Below are positions 8,416 to 16,376 of a stretch of 64,000 nt of DNA, one piece after another. Under the pieces are notes generated by a model that did not search any database, had not been told where the DNA came from, and saw nothing but the letters and a program-made list of their open reading frames with translations. The stretch covers positions 124,001 through 188,000 of the forward strand of contig JAOQAI010000016.1 in the NCBI GenBank assembly GCA_025963645.1, written 5' to 3'. Each line of letters starts with the position of its first letter. Position 1 is the stretch's first letter. The DNA is from Flaviaestuariibacter sp. Lineage in GTDB: Bacteria > Bacteroidota > Bacteroidia > Chitinophagales > Chitinophagaceae. The position numbers were made by a program, and so were the translations under genes.

Positions 8416-8952
8416 ATGAGTTTAATATTAAAGTACTGCATTTCATGGTTTATTATCTGCGCACCTCAAATTGTTTTTTCTCAACTTGGGAGTAATAAAA
8501 AGTCACATTCTGATTCAGCCTTGCAAGCCAAAGCAAAAGACATAGCTAACTTACTCGAAGAAAAGAAGCTATCTTCTTTGTTGAAATCTTTAAAAAAAGG
8601 CGATAAAATAAAAAACAACTCCATTTCTAAACAGTTAAGTGAAATCGCATCTAGCATTCAGCCATTGAAAGCTACGACAAAACGATTGGTTCAAGTTTCG
8701 TACAAGAATTATCAAGACAGTTTCAATATTTGCCAAGTCAGATATTACAACGAACAAGGAACTTTTTACCTATACGAGTTGATTTTTTTAAAAGAGGATC
8801 CCACTTTTAGGATTGCAGAAGTTTTTATAAAAAACGTTGATATCTTGGCGCGAGACCGAAAAAAGATACAAGAATACCGAGTAAAAAATCCTAACATCAT
8901 TTTACCCCCTCAAAGTCTACCTCCAGGCATTTACATCAAAGAACATAATTAG
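8416..8952 (+). CDS. Secreted protein of unknown function
   Basis: About 178 residues from the ATG at 8416 (a TTG lies just before it). A signal peptide is likely: hydrophobic 5-20, cleavage near I-V-F-S-Q. The mature part is lysine-rich, with a run of charged helical segments and then beta-like stretches with many aromatics, e.g. Y-Y-N-E-Q-G-T-F-Y-L-Y-E-L. I recognise no family. Base composition is clearly more AT-rich than the neighbouring PBP1A gene. It is followed by a strong terminator, so it may be its own unit or read through from PBP1A. Confidence 0.65.
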   Translation: MSLILKYCISWFIICAPQIVFSQLGSNKKSHSDSALQAKAKDIANLLEEKKLSSLLKSLKKGDKIKNNSISKQLSEIASSIQPLKATTKRLVQVSYKNYQDSFNICQVRYYNEQGTFYLYELIFLKEDPTFRIAEVFIKNVDILARDRKKIQEYRVKNPNIILPPQSLPPGIYIKEHN

Positions 8953-8978
8953 TATTATCATATTTGGTAACATACATT

Positions 8979-9006
8979 AAAAAGCCCTCCGTTTGGAGGG
9001 CTTTTT
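8979..9006. terminator. Bidirectional intrinsic terminator
   Basis: A perfect 12-bp stem (8979-8990 with 8995-9006), GC-rich near the loop, 4-base loop, with A and T tracts outside. It serves the secreted-protein gene on + and the amidohydrolase gene on -. Confidence 0.9.
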
Positions 9007-9023
9007 AATATGAAACTTTTAAA

Positions 9024-10343
9024 TTAGAAAGGTGACTTAATTCCCAACTTGTGTTTGTAGCGTTCGTTCAGTTGCTTTTGCTTGTCATCCAGATTGATCT
9101 TGCGACCTTGAATAAAGGCATCCGTTACGGTACTGGTTTTCATATCCATGATATCGCCGGTGCTGATGATGATATTCGCATCCTTACCAACTTCAATGCT
9201 GCCGGTTTTATCGGCAACACCTAAGGTTTTAGCTGCATTTAAGGTGATAGCTTGCAATGCCGCTTCTTTATCCAAACCATAGGTAGCAGCCGTGCCGGCA
9301 TTGTAAGCCAGGTTGCGGCCACGGGTTTGACCATCTTCGTCATTGATAGCAAACACCACTCCTGCTTTTTGCAGCATGGCGGGTGTTTTAAAAGGCTGGT
9401 CAATATCATCGTCGCCCAAGGTAGGCAGGCTGTGCATTTGGTTCAGGATCACCATGACGTTGTTTTGTTTCAGCAAGTCGGCAATCTGCCAGCTATCGCT
9501 GCCGCCAACAATCACCACATCGAAGTTGAACTCCTTTACAAAATCCAGCGCCACCAGCATTTGCTTTACGGTATTGGCATGTACGTACAGCTTTTGCTTT
9601 TTTTCGAATAAACCTTTTACGGCTGCAAACTTCAGGTTGGTTTCTTCAGGAGTCGCTACGCTGTTGTAAGCTTGTGCCTCGCGAAAGAAACTCTTCATGC
9701 GATCCACTTGCTCCAGCCCTTGCTTTACTACATCTACAGCAGGTTGTTGCGCAGCTCCACCGCCACCAAAACCGCCAAAGCCACGAGGGCGAGCGATCAG
9801 AGCTGGCATGCGGAAGTGAATACCGCCATCAGTCTTATAAGCGGCATCTTCCCAGTTCCAGGCGTCCAGTTGCACTACGGAAGAAGAACCGCTGATGATA
9901 CCGCCTTCCGGTACAATGTTCGCCAACAGGATACCACTGGAGCGTAGCGTGTTGATGATCTTAGAATCAGTATTGTACGCTACAATCGAACGGATGCTTG
10001 GATTCAATTCACCCAGTTCTTGCACGTCGCTGGTAGCACGAACCGAAGGTGTTTCGACCAAGCCCAGGTTAGCTACCGGCAGGATCAATCCCGGATAAAC
10101 CTGCTTGCCCTGACCATCGACAACGGTAGCACCGGCAGGAATTTTTACATCTTTACCAACCGCTGCTATCTTACCATCAGTGATTACGATTGATCCGTTT
10201 TGAATAACGGTTCCATTACCTACATGAATAGTTGTATTCGTAATAACGGTGGAGCCGGTTTGTTTCGGCGTTGGGTACACCGTTTCCTGCGCAGTGGCAG
10301 CAAGGGCACTTAATAAGAGGAAGTTTAGAAGTATCTTTTTCAT
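9024..10343 (-). CDS. Secreted amidohydrolase-like protein, metal ligands degenerate
   Basis: A 439-residue exported protein (signal peptide about 1-18, A-L-A-A-T-A-Q) with the composite fold of imidazolonepropionase-like amidohydrolases: a beta-sandwich (G-S-I-V-I-T-D-G-K-I-A-A-V-G) and a C-terminal G-S-I-E-V-G-K-D-A-N-I strand pair. The H-x-H after strand 1 is absent: the site reads Y-P-G-L-I-L-P-V-A-N. So it may not bind the usual metals. It lies downstream of a larger amidohydrolase gene on the same strand, and the two products may form a complex. A glycine/phenylalanine-rich loop (about 190-200) is unusual. Substrate unknown. Confidence 0.75.
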   Translation of the reverse strand: MKKILLNFLLLSALAATAQETVYPTPKQTGSTVITNTTIHVGNGTVIQNGSIVITDGKIAAVGKDVKIPAGATVVDGQGKQVYPGLILPVANLGLVETPSVRATSDVQELGELNPSIRSIVAYNTDSKIINTLRSSGILLANIVPEGGIISGSSSVVQLDAWNWEDAAYKTDGGIHFRMPALIARPRGFGGFGGGGAAQQPAVDVVKQGLEQVDRMKSFFREAQAYNSVATPEETNLKFAAVKGLFEKKQKLYVHANTVKQMLVALDFVKEFNFDVVIVGGSDSWQIADLLKQNNVMVILNQMHSLPTLGDDDIDQPFKTPAMLQKAGVVFAINDEDGQTRGRNLAYNAGTAATYGLDKEAALQAITLNAAKTLGVADKTGSIEVGKDANIIISTGDIMDMKTSTVTDAFIQGRKINLDDKQKQLNERYKHKLGIKSPF

Positions 10344-10359
10344 TTTAATATTTTTAGGG

Positions 10360-10381
10360 GTTTAAGGTTTAAAGTATAAGG
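10360..10381. repeat. Inverted repeat arm flanking four-helix-bundle gene (left)
   Basis: The 22-base arm matches the reverse complement of 10792-10813 at 20 of 22 positions. The word family gtttaagg/taaagt continues to about 10395. It lies 17 bases upstream of the start of the 439-residue amidohydrolase gene. Confidence 0.8.
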
Positions 10382-10391
10382 TTTAAGGTTC

Positions 10392-10790
10392 TTAAGGTGC
10401 AACTTTCTTTCTGGCTCCGGCGATGGGTGACTTTTGAAGCGATTTAATAAAATTCTGAATCAGACCGCTGATGGAAATAACTTCTGCTTTTAAAAAATCG
10501 AACTCCTCTTTTGTCAAAAAACTACGATCATACGCTCTATAAAGCTGAGACCTTAACTCGCCACACGAACCTTTCGCATAACCAAGGAACTGAATAAATT
10601 CACCCTTTGTTCCTCTTTCAAATCCTTCTGCAATATTATCCATGACAGAACCAGAAGAACCTTCAATTTGATGGATCAATCGAAAGCTTTTTTTAAATTT
10701 TCCCTGGTCAATAAGATCGCCCAAGAACTTGCAAACAGCTTTTGCCTTCTGCCAGCTTTTAATTTCCTCAAAAGATCTTATTGTCGCCAT
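10392..10790 (-). CDS. Four-helix bundle (S23/IVS-type) protein
   Basis: A 132-residue, mostly helical, basic protein. The sequence I-R-S-F-E-E-I-K-S-W-Q-K-A at the N-terminus, then I-E-G-S-S-G-S-V-M-D-N-I-A-E-G-F-E-R and F-L-G-Y-A-K-G-S-C-G-E-L-R-S-Q, are the hallmarks of the four-helix bundle family (TIGR02436/PF05635) first seen in intervening sequences of 23S rRNA genes and related to Avd of diversity-generating retroelements. The molecular role is not known; nucleic-acid binding is likely. It sits between two amidohydrolase genes, and inverted repeats lie just outside both ends, so it looks like an insertion. Confidence 0.88.
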   Translation of the reverse strand: MATIRSFEEIKSWQKAKAVCKFLGDLIDQGKFKKSFRLIHQIEGSSGSVMDNIAEGFERGTKGEFIQFLGYAKGSCGELRSQLYRAYDRSFLTKEEFDFLKAEVISISGLIQNFIKSLQKSPIAGARKKVAP

Positions 10791-10791
10791 A

Positions 10792-10813
10792 CCTTAAACT
10801 TCAAACCTTAAAC
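10792..10813. repeat. Inverted repeat arm flanking four-helix-bundle gene (right)
   Basis: The partner of 10360-10381 (20 of 22 complementary). It begins two bases outside the start codon of the four-helix-bundle gene and ends 7 bases short of the stop codon of the large amidohydrolase gene. Confidence 0.8.
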
Positions 10814-10820
10814 GTTGAAC

Positions 10821-13800
10821 TTATTGTTGCACATGGTCTGCGTCTATCGTTAAGAAGCCATGGCTGTGAAGATGATCAGAGCAAGTATGCATGATAGAAT
10901 ACGTTGGCATGGGAGGCGTTACCGGAGCACCGCTACGCTTTTCGCCATTCATTTTTTTCACTAAGCGAAGACGCTCGGCATCTAACTGCTTTTGCAATTG
11001 CTCGTCTTTCGCTCTGTCGAAATAAACGATACCATCGACAATCGTGTAAAGCGACTTTGCATAAATGCTTAATGGGTTATCGCTCCAAACGACCACGTCG
11101 CCATCTTTACCTGCTTTCAAGCTACCTACATATTGGTCTACGTGGAGCATCTTAGCCGGGTTCAGCGTTACCATCTTCAGTGCCTCCTCTTCCGATACAC
11201 CGCCGTACTTCACAATTTTGGCCGCTTCCTGGTTTAGGCGACGCGCCATTTCTGCATCATCAGAATTGATAGCCACGTTCAAACCTACTTTATGCATGAT
11301 GGCAGCATTGTAAGGAATAGCATCCTGCACTTCCATTTTGTAAGCCCACCAGTCAGAGAAGGTAGAAGCATTGGCACCATGTGCCTTCATCTTATCAGCT
11401 ACTTTATAGCCTTCCAAGATATGGGTGAAGGTGTTATACTTATAACCCATGCGGTTAGCCACTTCCATCGCGCCATTTATCTCGCTTTGTACATAGGAGT
11501 GACAAGTAATGAAACGCTTGTTATCCAGAATTTCTACTAGTGCATCCAGTTCCAAGTCGCGGCGGGGAGCAACCGTACCTTTCTTCCCTTTATTTGCTTC
11601 GTACTCTGCCCATCCTCTTTTGTAGTCTTTTGCACGGCTAAAGGCATCTACCAATACCTGCTCCACACCCATACGAGTATCCGGGTAGCGGTTGTTTTGT
11701 CCGGCTTGTGCGGGTGAGCGCTTCACGTTTTCACCAAGGGCAAACTTGATCTGTCCGGGCCAGTTTTGAAACTTCAGGTCTTCCGCATTGGCACCCCAGC
11801 GCAATTTGATCATTTGCGTTTGACCACCGATCACATTCGCCGAGCCATGAAGAATATGCGAAGATGTAACACCACCGCTCAATTGACGATAGATGTTGAT
11901 ATCATCGGGGGCGATATTATCGGCGATGCGTACTTCAGAGGTAACGCTTTGTCCACCTTCGTTAATAGAAGCTGCGGCGATATGCGAGTGTTCATCAATG
12001 ATACCGGCTGTTACGTGCTTGCCGGTTCCGTCAATTACACGGGCACCTGCGTCTGACAATCCTTTGCCAACGCTTGCTATTTTACCACCACGAATTAAAA
12101 CATCTGCACCTTGCAGTACGCCTTCTTTTTCATTGGTCCAAACGGTAGCATTTCTGATCAGGATCGTCTCTTGCTTTGGAGCAGCGCCTTCTTCCCAGCC
12201 GTATGGCTCAAAAGGAAAAGTCACTTTCCCCAATGGTGCTGTAGGGCGCTTGCGGGCACTGTCTACTTTTTGCACACCGGGCTGGTCATAAACGGCTGTC
12301 CACGTAAAGCTGTTACCAGCGCTGTCTGTTCCAAATCCGCTCCAGCTATTGTCGTTTACAATACCGCTTAGGTTCAGGTTTTGTCCTCCGCGTCTTTCCG
12401 GCGCTACGTTGATGCGCACCTGGCGACCGTCATAGTAAAATTTAGAGGTAACGGTGTCTTTGCTACCAATCAAGCTGGCGGCTGTATTGCTCTTAAAGTC
12501 CAACGTATAATTTACAGGACCAGTCGGCGTGTTCAACACTACTTTATAGGTACCTTTTGGATCTTTCCAGGAATCATCTTTGATACTGTATTTTGTTCCC
12601 TGCACCCAATTTTGAAAAATGGTCGTGTTAGCGGCAAACACAGGTCCGGACGTGATCAGGAAGTTTGCCCATTTACCAGCATCCAGGCTCCCCACTTGAT
12701 CGTACACACCTAAAACAGTTGCTGGTGTTTTAGTTAGCGCATTCATAGCAGCCGTTTCTGTCAAGCCATGATTAAACGCCGTGCGCAGGCTGGTCATAAA
12801 TGACTTCACGTCACGCAGGTCAGCTGTAGTTAGGCAAAAGGGAATACCTGCTTTTTCAAAAGCCGCCGGGTTGGTCGGTGCCAGTTCCCAATGCTTCATA
12901 TCCGTTACTGAAACCAGGCGGGCATCATTCGGGTCTTCCACGTCCATAGCTTGCGGGTAGTTCATGGGCACAATGAAAGTGGCTTTGGTAGCCGCCATTT
13001 CTTTGATGCGCTGGTATTCATTGCCACCTGCTTTGATGATGTATTGCACACCGAATTCATCGCCGATCTTATCAGCACGGAGATTGTTCCATTTGTCGCC
13101 GCCTTCGAATATTTGCGGTAAGCCTTGCTCGTCGTTCCAGGCTTGCAGGGTCAGGTTCAATCCTTCCTGTGCAGGCTTGGTTTTGTACCACTGCGCATCC
13201 AAATAAGTCTGGCGCAACAGGGCAATGCTGCCCATTAGCGAACTCGGATACGATTGGCTCGACGTTCCTTTATTGAAAGAGTAGTGAGCAGATGCCCGAT
13301 CCTTCAGGATCACCATATTTTCTTTGTCATTTGCCAATGAAACGAGTGTACCGGTGCCGCGGGCAATGCCATCACGCACATGCGATAACACAGTACCAAA
13401 ACCTGACTCCCGTAAGGTCTTTGCTTTCGCATCATCTACTGCAAAAACGCGGAAAGCATCTGCGTCGCTTTTGATGGCTTGGTTCCATCCATAGGCACCT
13501 TTAGTAGCCGTTGCTAGTTGTGGCTGCTGCGCAAAATTGAATCCACCCGCACCTGGTGGCCGTTGCGGCAGCGAAGTACCGTAGTCTGCATAAATGTCTA
13601 CGAACGAAGGGTAAAGATATTTACCCGTGCAGTTGATCTCGACAGCTCCGGCTGGCACTTTGCCACCGGCTGTAACAGAAATAATTTTACCATCCTTGAT
13701 AACCATCGTGGCGTTGGACAGTGTGGTTGAAGCATCTTTAACAATTGTGGCATTGGTGAAAGCGTAATGACCGTGTCTTGGATCAGCGATCCCGTTTTCC

Positions 13801-13880
13801 GGGAAGGTAGGCTGTGCCCAAAGACGCGAACACGACAGCATCACGCCAAGCACCAGTGCTAAGCATTCCTTTTTTCTCAT
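10821..13880 (-). CDS. Large secreted amidohydrolase, two domains
   Basis: A 1019-residue exported protein (signal peptide about 1-22). It holds two tandem amidohydrolase-like modules. The first (about 30-440) has the outer beta strands, but its metal site is lost: Y-P-S-F-V-D-I-Y-A-D takes the place of D-x-H-x-H. A beta-rich linker follows (450-560). The second module (about 570-985) keeps H-S-H in T-A-G-I-I-D-E-H-S-H, plus later histidines (C-H-S-Y, T-H-I-L-E-G) and N-S-D-D, so it is probably the active one. Likely a periplasmic hydrolase of cyclic amides or peptides; substrate unknown. The C-terminal 30 residues are histidine-rich. It leads the leftward amidohydrolase operon. Confidence 0.85.
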   Translation of the reverse strand: MRKKECLALVLGVMLSCSRLWAQPTFPENGIADPRHGHYAFTNATIVKDASTTLSNATMVIKDGKIISVTAGGKVPAGAVEINCTGKYLYPSFVDIYADYGTSLPQRPPGAGGFNFAQQPQLATATKGAYGWNQAIKSDADAFRVFAVDDAKAKTLRESGFGTVLSHVRDGIARGTGTLVSLANDKENMVILKDRASAHYSFNKGTSSQSYPSSLMGSIALLRQTYLDAQWYKTKPAQEGLNLTLQAWNDEQGLPQIFEGGDKWNNLRADKIGDEFGVQYIIKAGGNEYQRIKEMAATKATFIVPMNYPQAMDVEDPNDARLVSVTDMKHWELAPTNPAAFEKAGIPFCLTTADLRDVKSFMTSLRTAFNHGLTETAAMNALTKTPATVLGVYDQVGSLDAGKWANFLITSGPVFAANTTIFQNWVQGTKYSIKDDSWKDPKGTYKVVLNTPTGPVNYTLDFKSNTAASLIGSKDTVTSKFYYDGRQVRINVAPERRGGQNLNLSGIVNDNSWSGFGTDSAGNSFTWTAVYDQPGVQKVDSARKRPTAPLGKVTFPFEPYGWEEGAAPKQETILIRNATVWTNEKEGVLQGADVLIRGGKIASVGKGLSDAGARVIDGTGKHVTAGIIDEHSHIAAASINEGGQSVTSEVRIADNIAPDDINIYRQLSGGVTSSHILHGSANVIGGQTQMIKLRWGANAEDLKFQNWPGQIKFALGENVKRSPAQAGQNNRYPDTRMGVEQVLVDAFSRAKDYKRGWAEYEANKGKKGTVAPRRDLELDALVEILDNKRFITCHSYVQSEINGAMEVANRMGYKYNTFTHILEGYKVADKMKAHGANASTFSDWWAYKMEVQDAIPYNAAIMHKVGLNVAINSDDAEMARRLNQEAAKIVKYGGVSEEEALKMVTLNPAKMLHVDQYVGSLKAGKDGDVVVWSDNPLSIYAKSLYTIVDGIVYFDRAKDEQLQKQLDAERLRLVKKMNGEKRSGAPVTPPMPTYSIMHTCSDHLHSHGFLTIDADHVQQ

Positions 13881-13947
13881 GTGATAAGGCGTTTTGATTT
13901 ACTTTGTGTGAATAAAAAGTGAAGGCTTAAAAGTAAACACTTTTCGC

Positions 13948-14619
13948 ATGAATTTAGCACCGCTTATCGATCATACGATTTTAAAACCCACTACCACCTT
14001 TGCCGATATTCAAAAAGTCTGCAAAGAAGCGATCCAATACCGATTTGCAGCGGTTTGTGTGCCACCTTATTTTGTTTCGGCAGCTAAAATGCTATTACAG
14101 AATAGTGAAGTAAAAACGGCAACGGTTATTGGGTTCCCATTCGGATATGGTCACTTTTCGGCAAAGGCAAAAGAAGTAGAACAGGCAACAGGCGATGGAG
14201 CAGACGAAGTGGACATGGTGATCAATCTCGCAGCCTTAAAAGCAGCCGATTTGACTTACTTGAAAGCAGAGATCGCTGCTATCGTAAAGCTTACAGAAAA
14301 AGCTGTTTCCTTAAAACTCATTATAGAAAGCGGTGTTCTCTCTTCGCAAGAGATCATTACCTGTTGCGAACTTTATCGCCAATATCCTGTTGATTTCTTA
14401 AAAACCTCTACCGGCTATGCAGAAAAGAGTGCTTCGGTGGAAGCCGTGCAACTAATACGGGAGCATCTCCCCTCTTCTATCCGGATAAAAGCCAGCGGCG
14501 GCATTCGCAATTATGCTTTCGCCAAAAGCCTAGTGGATGCGGGCGCAGGGAGATTGGGTTGCAGTGCAAGTGTAGCCATAGTGAATGGTGAGAAAGACAT
14601 GGCAGCAGAAGACTATTAA
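13948..14619 (+). CDS. deoC: Deoxyribose-phosphate aldolase
   Basis: A 223-residue class I aldolase that reversibly splits 2-deoxyribose-5-phosphate into glyceraldehyde-3-phosphate and acetaldehyde in deoxynucleoside breakdown. The Schiff-base lysine is K152 in D-F-L-K-T-S-T-G-Y; the second active-site lysine is K181 in I-R-I-K-A-S-G-G-I-R; the aspartate is D89 in E-V-D-M-V-I-N. Length fits the short bacterial type. It is cytoplasmic. The SPOR-domain gene begins 33 bases downstream, probably in the same transcript. Confidence 0.97.
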   Translation: MNLAPLIDHTILKPTTTFADIQKVCKEAIQYRFAAVCVPPYFVSAAKMLLQNSEVKTATVIGFPFGYGHFSAKAKEVEQATGDGADEVDMVINLAALKAADLTYLKAEIAAIVKLTEKAVSLKLIIESGVLSSQEIITCCELYRQYPVDFLKTSTGYAEKSASVEAVQLIREHLPSSIRIKASGGIRNYAFAKSLVDAGAGRLGCSASVAIVNGEKDMAAEDY

Positions 14620-14652
14620 ATTATATTGGTAAAAGCAAGACATTCGAATAAG

Positions 14653-15096
14653 ATGAAGTACGCATTGTTTCTATTATTGCTTTTCGCTGCAAACAGCAGT
14701 TGGGCGCAGGATACCGCTTTTGTGATCGTGCATAAAGACCCACGGGTAGATGCTTTGGTAAAAAAACAAGCGGCCATTAATGCCGCCGTAAAAAAAGCCA
14801 CCTCCCGCACTGGTCGGGGCTATCGGCTATTGGTAGCCAACACCAAGAACCGCCAGGAAGCGATTGATGCGAAAACGAAACTGTACAATCTTTTTCCAGA
14901 GCTAAAAGCCTACCTGGCTTACCAATCGCCTTACTTTAAATTAAAGGCAGGTAATTTTCAGACACGCTCAGAAGCAGAAAGCTATCAAAAGCTTATGAAT
15001 TCGATGTTTCCGAAGGGTGTGTTTATCGTAAATGACGTTATAGAAATAAAAGCAGAGACTGATCGCGTGGAAGTATTAGATGACCCAAAACCTTAA
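14653..15096 (+). CDS. Secreted SPOR-domain protein
   Basis: About 147 residues from the ATG at 14653, which begins a clean signal peptide (M-K-Y-A-L-F-L to S-S-W-A-Q); an upstream TTG would add nine residues and spoil it. The C-terminal two-thirds is a SPOR fold: a G-Y-R-L-L-V-A strand, the helix N-R-Q-E-A-I-D-A-K, then F-K-L-K-A-G-N-F with R-S-E-A-E. SPOR domains bind denuded peptidoglycan glycan at division sites. It follows deoC closely, a pairing I recall as common in the phylum without obvious functional reason. Confidence 0.85.
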   Translation: MKYALFLLLLFAANSSWAQDTAFVIVHKDPRVDALVKKQAAINAAVKKATSRTGRGYRLLVANTKNRQEAIDAKTKLYNLFPELKAYLAYQSPYFKLKAGNFQTRSEAESYQKLMNSMFPKGVFIVNDVIEIKAETDRVEVLDDPKP

Positions 15097-15191
15097 AATA
15101 GATCGCTTGTATTGCAATCAGTTTCACTACCTGTAATCAATTCTTTGCCCTTTTGCGGGATTAATGGACTTTTGCTATTCACTGTCCATTT

Positions 15192-16376
15192 ATGATCCAA
15201 CAAAAGATTAAAGAACTTGCCAGGCAATACGCGGCTGAATTTATAGCGGTTCGTCATCACCTGCATGCTCATCCGGAGCTTTCTTACCAGGAGTTTGAAA
15301 CATCCAAATTTGTGCAGGAAAAGTTAGCAGCTTTTGGTATTCCATTTGAGGTAAAAGCTACGACCGGTGTTATTGGATTAATCAAAGGACGAAACCCGGA
15401 AAGCCGCGTTGTAGCCTTGCGGGCAGATATGGATGCGCTGCCCATTAATGAAGAAAACCAGGTCACATATAAATCAACAAAGCCCGGTGTAATGCACGCT
15501 TGCGGACACGATGTACACACTACTTGCTTGTTAGGCGCGGCAAAAATCTTAGCAGAAACCGCAACAGAATGGGAAGGCACTGTAAAGCTAATTTTTCAAC
15601 CGGGTGAAGAGAAGAATCCAGGTGGCGCCAGCCTGCTGATAAAAGAGGGCGTACTGGAAAACCCGGCACCAAGCTACATTTTTGGACTGCATGTCAATCC
15701 ACAATTGGAAGTGGGCAAGCTCTCTTTCAGAGGCGGGAAAGTAATGGCAAGCGCCGATGAAATTTACATCACTATCAAAGGAAAGGGCGGACATGCTGCG
15801 GCTCCACATCTAACAACCGACACCATTTTAATTGCATCGCAACTGGTCGTTAGCCTGCAACAGATCATCAGCCGCAATAACAACCCACTTTCACCTTCCG
15901 TGCTTTCCATCACCTCTTTTCAAGGCGGCTATACAACGAATGTAATTCCGACAGAAGTGAAGCTGATGGGAACTTTCCGGGCAATGGATGAAGAATGGCG
16001 GAAGAAAGCGCACGGTCTTATTTATAAGCAAACCAAAGAGCTGGTAGAAGCCATGGGTGGCGAGGTGGATGTGCTGGTTGATGTGGGCTATCCAACTGTT
16101 TATAATAACGAAGCCTTGAATGCTCATGCCAGAAAGATCGGCGAAGCATTCATGGGTGCCGAAAATGTCGAAGAAACAGAAGTGCGTATGGGCGCCGAAG
16201 ACTTTGGTTATTATTCCCAGCTCATTCCCGGTTGCTTTTTCCGGTTAGGCACCGCCAACAAAGCGAAAGGAATAACAGCGGGTGTGCATACGCCTAAGTT
16301 TGATATTGATGAGGCGGCGATTGAAACGGGGATAGGAATGATGGCGGCGCTGGGAGCTACTGCACGACTAATATAA
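15192..16376 (+). CDS. M20 family amidohydrolase (N-acyl-amino-acid hydrolase type)
   Basis: A 394-residue cytoplasmic zinc amidohydrolase of the M20D group (hippurate hydrolase, N-acetyldiaminopimelate deacetylase and relatives), which frees amino acids from N-acyl or N-acetyl forms. Metal-site motifs: H-A-H-P-E-L-S at 25-31, A-C-G-H-D-V-H (C104, H106), the catalytic P-G-E-E (E139/E140), G-L-H-V near 165 and a late G-V-H-T. The lid/dimerisation domain spans about 185-300. A small dyad (15163-15169 with 15184-15190) sits directly before the start. It ends with a 9-base overlap with the convergent O-antigen ligase-like gene. Confidence 0.9.
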   Translation: MIQQKIKELARQYAAEFIAVRHHLHAHPELSYQEFETSKFVQEKLAAFGIPFEVKATTGVIGLIKGRNPESRVVALRADMDALPINEENQVTYKSTKPGVMHACGHDVHTTCLLGAAKILAETATEWEGTVKLIFQPGEEKNPGGASLLIKEGVLENPAPSYIFGLHVNPQLEVGKLSFRGGKVMASADEIYITIKGKGGHAAAPHLTTDTILIASQLVVSLQQIISRNNNPLSPSVLSITSFQGGYTTNVIPTEVKLMGTFRAMDEEWRKKAHGLIYKQTKELVEAMGGEVDVLVDVGYPTVYNNEALNAHARKIGEAFMGAENVEETEVRMGAEDFGYYSQLIPGCFFRLGTANKAKGITAGVHTPKFDIDEAAIETGIGMMAALGATARLI

